In this document: positions 7,202-10,913 of the stretch, piece by piece
Position numbering within the stretch: the first letter of the stretch is position 1
How the letters are laid out: each line of letters opens with the position of its first letter
Source: an uncultured Sutterella sp.
GTDB lineage: Bacteria; Pseudomonadota; Gammaproteobacteria; Burkholderiales; Burkholderiaceae_F
DNA length: 10,913 nt
Direction of reading: 5' to 3'
NCBI GenBank assembly: GCA_900754475.1
Contig: CAAECY010000136.1
Location: 1-10,913 of the forward strand
Notes under the pieces: model-generated
The model's database searches: none
What the model saw: only the letters and a program-made list of their open reading frames with translations
What the model was told of the DNA's origin: nothing
Translations under genes and position numbers: made by a program

Positions 7202-7206
7202 TCCTT
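7202..7206 (-). promoter_or_regulatory. Ribosome binding site of the lipoprotein gene
   Basis: On the minus strand AAGGA lies seven bases before the ATG at 7194, in the 47-base gap after kpsC. It is one of the clearest Shine-Dalgarno matches in the window. It suggests that the lipoprotein is translated independently rather than by stop-start coupling like its neighbours. Confidence 0.7.
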
Positions 7207-7241
7207 GTTCTTCGTTTATAGGGCCGTTTTCCCTGCTGTTT

Positions 7242-9326
7242 TCAGTTTGCCGATAACTTCCGGTAAATCCACAGAATAATGCGGCAAAAGCGGATCCAGG
7301 GGCCGACTTCTGGTTGTTCGCCTTTTACGATCCGAGCACACACATCCTCGGGGCGACAGAAAACACGGGCCTTCCAGTCCCAATAGCTTGGGTATAGTAT
7401 CAGAGTTCCTACTACCAGTTCCTCAAGAGTTACCTCAACACCCTTTTCGACCTCAGGGGCCGTTTCGTCAACGGTCAATCCCCAGCCCGCATAGAAGGGT
7501 TTTCCATAAGTCACCACGCGTTTTCCCCGAATCAAAGCTTCGAATCCGGAGAGGCTTGTCAACGTATGCAGCTCGTCCACGTGCGGAAGGATGTCGATCA
7601 TCGACCCCTCTTCAAGCACGCGGTCCGCGCAACGAGCAAGCACGTCCTCGGGCACCCGCCCGATGCGGTTCCCGCTCGTCACGTCGGGGTGGGGCTTGAA
7701 GACGATGTAGCCGTCGGGATTGCGTGCCCGAACGGCTTCAAGCAGCTCACGGTTCGACTGGATCCGCCCGCCACCGCGCTTCACCGACGCATCGTCGTCC
7801 ACCTGACCGGGAACGAGAATGATGCGCTTATCCTTCGGGAACGTGCGACAGACCGCCTCCGTCGCCGGGTCCGACGGCATGTTGTACTTCGTGAGGTTGT
7901 GCTTTCGGATAAGTTCGATCAGAGCGCGGCTGCGTTCAATCAACCGCTCGCGGTCGGGATGCGTCGGGACCGAGCGCAAGATCTTCGTCAAGTCCGACTC
8001 GCGCTTCGGGTCGTAGTAGATGCCGCTCTCGTCGAGCACGAGCGAATACGGATGGTTGAAGTCCGACCCGAGCCCCACGGAGCGAATGAAGCCGTCCTCC
8101 ATGCGCCAAAGTCGCGCCACATCCAAAGCACGCGCCCGTTCAAGCACCTCGTCCGTGCACTTCGACGACCAGAGGACCGCTTCGGCTCCCGAAGCCGCGG
8201 CCTTTCGAAGGCCCTCTTCCACGTCCCACACGAAGTCGATGCGGGACGCCGTCCCCGAGAGGAACGCCCGCACGTGGGGCTTTTTCCAGTAGCGAAACCC
8301 GATCGCAACGTAATGCTTGCGGTTGCGCTCGTTCTGACGCCTTTGCTCGGCCAAGAGGTCGATCGCCTCCTCGATTTCCATTCGAGACTGCGTCATGGGG
8401 TTCACATAGCGACAGAGACGCATGTAAGCGGCAGCAAACACCGCTTCGAACGGAGGCCGTGCACGACGACGCTCCGGAACCTTACCGTGATCCACGGTCA
8501 GGCCCCAGCCCGCATAGAAGGGCGCTCCGTACGTGTGCACCGTTTTTCCAAGCATCAGGGCTTCGAACCCGAGCTGTGAAGTCGCCGTATAGACCGCGTC
8601 GAAAACCTTCAGAAACGAAAGCGGCGCAAACGATTCCGTCAGAACGTGCACGCCCTCGGGGATGTGCTTCAAAGCGCCCTGCTTTTTGCCGGCTGCGACG
8701 TCCGGATGCGTCTTGACCACAACAATGCCATTGGGCTCCTTCATCGCATCGGCAAGCATTCGCGAGAGTGCCGCGTCGTCGACGCCGCCCAAGGTGAGGC
8801 TCGCATCCCCTGCCGTTTGGTCGACGACAAGAATGAGACGCGACTCGGGACGAGCGCCCACGGCGTTTCGCAGACGAACTTCGTCGTCCGTCGTAAAGCT
8901 CGGGGCGTTGTTGTATTTGGAAAGGTCGTAAAGACGAAGACGGCGCACGGCCTCCCGAGCTCGACGTTCGAACTCGGGCGTCATCCACGATTCCCAGTCG
9001 TTGAGCCAGTCTTCAAGCTGAGAGGGCTGCGTTGCGTCGTAATAGACGCCCACAGGGTCGACCGAGAGCGACAGGGGTTGCGCACCTTCGCAACCCAGTG
9101 CGACGGAACGAAGGAAGCCGTCTTCAATAGCGAAGTACGGCTTCCCAAGGTCAACGGCCTTCCGCCGAGCCTTGTCGGCCGTGGGCTTATGCCCCCAGCC
9201 GGCAACGGCCTCGACGCCCGCAGATCCCGAAGTCGAACTCAATTCGCCCTTCGCCGCGATTTCTTCGCGCAAAAACACTTGAAGATTCGCGATTTCCAAA
9301 ATCTTGCGGGAGAGGATATTGATCAT
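7242..9326 (-). CDS. kpsC: Capsule polysaccharide Kdo transferase KpsC
   Basis: The 694-residue protein is close to the length of E. coli KpsC (about 675). KpsC adds alternating beta-Kdo residues to lysophosphatidylglycerol, forming the linker that anchors group 2/3 capsules, at the cytoplasmic face of the inner membrane. The sequence shows two homologous halves. Each has an EDGF(L/I)RSV(A/G)LG motif (68-78 and 410-420), an HPDV (207-210 and 546-549), a TSxxGFEAL (249-257 and 590-598) and a YGxPFYAGWGLT (266-277 and 607-618). This fits the known two-transferase architecture. The last 20 residues are aromatic and basic (WIRFCRIILWIYRKL) and may touch the membrane. I chose the ATG at 9326 because it overlaps the pgi stop as ATGA. 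The frame stays open a further 129 codons into pgi, but that extension is not KpsC-like. Partner kpsS is not in the window. Confidence 0.93.
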   Translation of the reverse strand: MINILSRKILEIANLQVFLREEIAAKGELSSTSGSAGVEAVAGWGHKPTADKARRKAVDLGKPYFAIEDGFLRSVALGCEGAQPLSLSVDPVGVYYDATQPSQLEDWLNDWESWMTPEFERRAREAVRRLRLYDLSKYNNAPSFTTDDEVRLRNAVGARPESRLILVVDQTAGDASLTLGGVDDAALSRMLADAMKEPNGIVVVKTHPDVAAGKKQGALKHIPEGVHVLTESFAPLSFLKVFDAVYTATSQLGFEALMLGKTVHTYGAPFYAGWGLTVDHGKVPERRRARPPFEAVFAAAYMRLCRYVNPMTQSRMEIEEAIDLLAEQRRQNERNRKHYVAIGFRYWKKPHVRAFLSGTASRIDFVWDVEEGLRKAAASGAEAVLWSSKCTDEVLERARALDVARLWRMEDGFIRSVGLGSDFNHPYSLVLDESGIYYDPKRESDLTKILRSVPTHPDRERLIERSRALIELIRKHNLTKYNMPSDPATEAVCRTFPKDKRIILVPGQVDDDASVKRGGGRIQSNRELLEAVRARNPDGYIVFKPHPDVTSGNRIGRVPEDVLARCADRVLEEGSMIDILPHVDELHTLTSLSGFEALIRGKRVVTYGKPFYAGWGLTVDETAPEVEKGVEVTLEELVVGTLILYPSYWDWKARVFCRPEDVCARIVKGEQPEVGPWIRFCRIILWIYRKLSAN

Positions 9327-10702
9327 TGTTTCGTTTTGAATTCTTTTTCCAGTTTCTTGGAAAGGACCTTGGCGTATTCGACACCGGGCTGGTCGAACGG
9401 GTTGATGTTGTAGAGCGTACCCAACATCGTCGTCTTGTGTTCGTAGAGCGCAAGGAGCGAACCGAGCCGCCTCGGCGTGACGCCGTCGAGTTCGATCGTC
9501 GTCAAGACGTTGTAGTTGTCCGAACTCGTCGCGCGCGTGACCAGGGCCTGAGCCTGAGCTTTGGCGTTCGAAAGCAGCACCCGATAGTGTTCTGCAAAGG
9601 GATGACCGGGCGATACCGACCACAGCATGTCGATGCTCGTCGAGCCGCAACCTTCGCGCAACCACTGGTAGAAGCTGTGCTGACCTTCGTTGCCGTTCGC
9701 CCCCCAGATGCACTGGCCGGTGGAATGCGAGACCTTCGTCCCGTTCGGCGAAATGATCTTCCCGAGTGACTCCATCTCCAACTGCTGATCCCAGTCGACG
9801 AGCAAACGCAGACGTTCGTCGTAGGGAAGAATGCAGTGCGTGGGGATGTTGCGCTCGACCGAATTCCAGTAGGAGACGAGCGCCATGTGCGCGGGAAGGT
9901 TTTCTTCCAAAGGCTTCGTCTTCGTGTGGACGTCCATTTCCTCGGCCCCCTTCAGAAGCTCAAGGAAGGCCTGCGGTCCGAGCCCGACCGCAAGCGGCAG
10001 ACCGATCGAGCCCCAGAGCGAAAAGCGTCCGCCCACCCAATTCCAAATCTTGAAGCCGTTCGCTTCCGGCAGACACATCTGATCGGTCGCTTCGGGGTTG
10101 GCCGAAACCACCACCATGTGGCGGTTTCGATCCACTCCGGAAATGCCGTTGTCGAGCAACCACTGATCGACGGCCGAAGCGTTCACGAGCGTCTCACGCG
10201 TCGAGAAGCTCTTCGACGACACGACGACGAGCGTGGAATACGGATTGCACGCGCCGAGAATTCGATCGAGGAGAATCCCGTCGACGGTCGACAGGAAGTG
10301 CAACCGAATCGTCGGGTTGATCCCGCGCAAGGCGTGCCACACCATGTGCGGCCCCTTGTCGGAGCCCCCGATGCCGATATTGATGACGTCGGTGATTCGA
10401 TTGCCGCGGCAGCCGCGCCAACGACCTTCCCGGACGTCGTCCGCAAAGGCGAGCATGCGCTTGCGCTCGGCACTCACTTCCTCGAACTTCGGAGAATGAA
10501 CGTCGAAAGACCGCAACGACGTGTGAAGCGCAGCCCGATGTTCGGACGTATTGACTTCCCGCCCGTCGACCATGTCGCGGAATCGTTCGAGAATGCCTTT
10601 TTTCTTTCCGACGGCCAGGAGCTGCTTATAGTCCTCTTCCTTCAATCGCTGACGATTGAAATTGACGCGCAAGCCGCAAGCTACGATTTCTTTTTCAATC
10701 AT
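9323..10702 (-). CDS. pgi: Glucose-6-phosphate isomerase
   Basis: Interconverts glucose 6-phosphate and fructose 6-phosphate in the cytoplasm. The predicted protein has 459 residues, shorter than the roughly 550 of E. coli-type Pgi. Both family signatures are present: WVGGRFSLWGSIGLP (residues 222-236) and GTLYNINPFDQPGVEYAK (428-445), whose K445 matches the family's active-site lysine. The phosphate-binding SKSFSTRET (163-171) and the HYRVLLSN segment with the catalytic histidine (H372) are also recognisable. At 333-342, where most relatives have WGEPGTNGQH, this protein reads WGANGNEGQH, so the usual catalytic glutamate position is Ala335 and a glutamate appears four residues later. The ATG is preceded by a weak GAGAAAGA. 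The TGA stop overlaps the kpsC ATG in ATGA, indicating translational coupling into the capsule operon. Identity as a Pgi-family protein is secure; normal activity is likely but not certain. Confidence 0.93.
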   Translation of the reverse strand: MIEKEIVACGLRVNFNRQRLKEEDYKQLLAVGKKKGILERFRDMVDGREVNTSEHRAALHTSLRSFDVHSPKFEEVSAERKRMLAFADDVREGRWRGCRGNRITDVINIGIGGSDKGPHMVWHALRGINPTIRLHFLSTVDGILLDRILGACNPYSTLVVVSSKSFSTRETLVNASAVDQWLLDNGISGVDRNRHMVVVSANPEATDQMCLPEANGFKIWNWVGGRFSLWGSIGLPLAVGLGPQAFLELLKGAEEMDVHTKTKPLEENLPAHMALVSYWNSVERNIPTHCILPYDERLRLLVDWDQQLEMESLGKIISPNGTKVSHSTGQCIWGANGNEGQHSFYQWLREGCGSTSIDMLWSVSPGHPFAEHYRVLLSNAKAQAQALVTRATSSDNYNVLTTIELDGVTPRRLGSLLALYEHKTTMLGTLYNINPFDQPGVEYAKVLSKKLEKEFKTKQ

Positions 10703-10728
10703 TTCGTTGGATCTTTCTCAGTGCTCGG

Positions 10729-10913
10729 TCAATCTTCGGGAATCGCCATCGCAGGATCGACCGCCTTGAGAGCGGCCGCGAACGTATGACGAATGCGCGC
10801 GAGCGCTTCGGGCGTGTCGCCTTCGAGGCGCACCACGACGACGGGCGTCGTGTTCGAGGAGCGCGCGAGCGCGAAACCGTCCTCCCACTCGACGCGCAGA
10901 CCGTCGACGCGGA
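10729..10913 (-). CDS. Phosphomannomutase/phosphoglucomutase, C-terminal end (partial)
   Basis: Only the last 60 residues are in the window; the gene continues past the right edge. The open frame ends in TGA and carries the C-terminal domain of the alpha-D-phosphohexomutase superfamily. A DGLRVEWEDGFALARSSNTTP stretch (written here as its key parts, DGLRVEWEDG then RSSNTTP) contains the phosphate-binding loop R-x-S-N-T-x-P, followed by VVVVRLEGDT and a short helix. The pattern is closest in my memory to the AlgC/ManB type, which interconverts the 6- and 1-phosphates of mannose or glucose in the cytoplasm to feed GDP-mannose or UDP-glucose synthesis. The family is clear. The substrate (mannose, glucose or both) cannot be settled without the catalytic serine and sugar-binding loops, which lie outside. 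The pgi gene starts 26 bases downstream, so co-transcription is likely. Confidence 0.85.
   Translation of the reverse strand, partial: RVDGLRVEWEDGFALARSSNTTPVVVVRLEGDTPEALARIRHTFAAALKAVDPAMAIPED

Noticed and set aside
9327..9713. A 129-codon upstream extension of the kpsC frame
   Set aside because: It lies inside pgi, is Arg/Gln-rich without family similarity, and the ATG overlapping the pgi stop gives a normal KpsC length.

Overview
All recognisable genes lie on the minus strand, so the window is read from its right edge leftward. The organism is a Gram-negative bacterium, because the window encodes an outer-membrane polysaccharide export system. The AlgC-like mutase, GC-rich coding and gene style suggest Pseudomonadota, possibly a beta-proteobacterium of the Burkholderiales (a Sutterellaceae-like gut organism is my guess). 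No rRNA or other marker supports that further.

Layout in transcription order: the 3' end of a phosphomannomutase/phosphoglucomutase gene (10913-10729); pgi, glucose-6-phosphate isomerase (10702-9323); kpsC, a two-domain Kdo transferase (9326-7242); a small unrecognised lipoprotein (7194-6829); kpsM and kpsT, the ABC exporter (6848-6027 and 6030-5365); kpsE, the inner-membrane polysaccharide co-polymerase with a very long repetitive N-terminal tail (5381-3468); and kpsD, the periplasmic/outer-membrane export protein (3464-1638). Gaps are short, two junctions are 4-base ATGA overlaps, and kpsM and kpsT/kpsE starts lie inside the preceding genes. This looks like one operon whose promoter is outside the window to the right. 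After kpsD comes an AT-rich gene-free stretch (1293-1637) with a hairpin just past the kpsD stop. It is followed by ugd, UDP-glucose 6-dehydrogenase (1292-129), which has clearly lower GC than the kps genes, and then a second hairpin (85-108).

Together the genes encode an ABC-transporter-dependent (group 2/3, Kps) capsule pathway. Pgi and the mutase supply hexose phosphates and Ugd supplies UDP-glucuronic acid. KpsC builds the Kdo linker on the lipid anchor, KpsMT exports the chain across the inner membrane, and KpsE and KpsD carry it to the surface. kpsS, kpsF, kpsU and the serotype-specific glycosyltransferases are not here; the glycosyltransferases may lie left of ugd.

I found no wholly unknown system. 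The most unusual points are the array of fifteen 14-residue Lys/Pro/Ala repeats on the predicted cytoplasmic end of KpsE, the lipoprotein gene placed between kpsC and kpsM, and a Pgi with alanine where the family's catalytic glutamate is expected.
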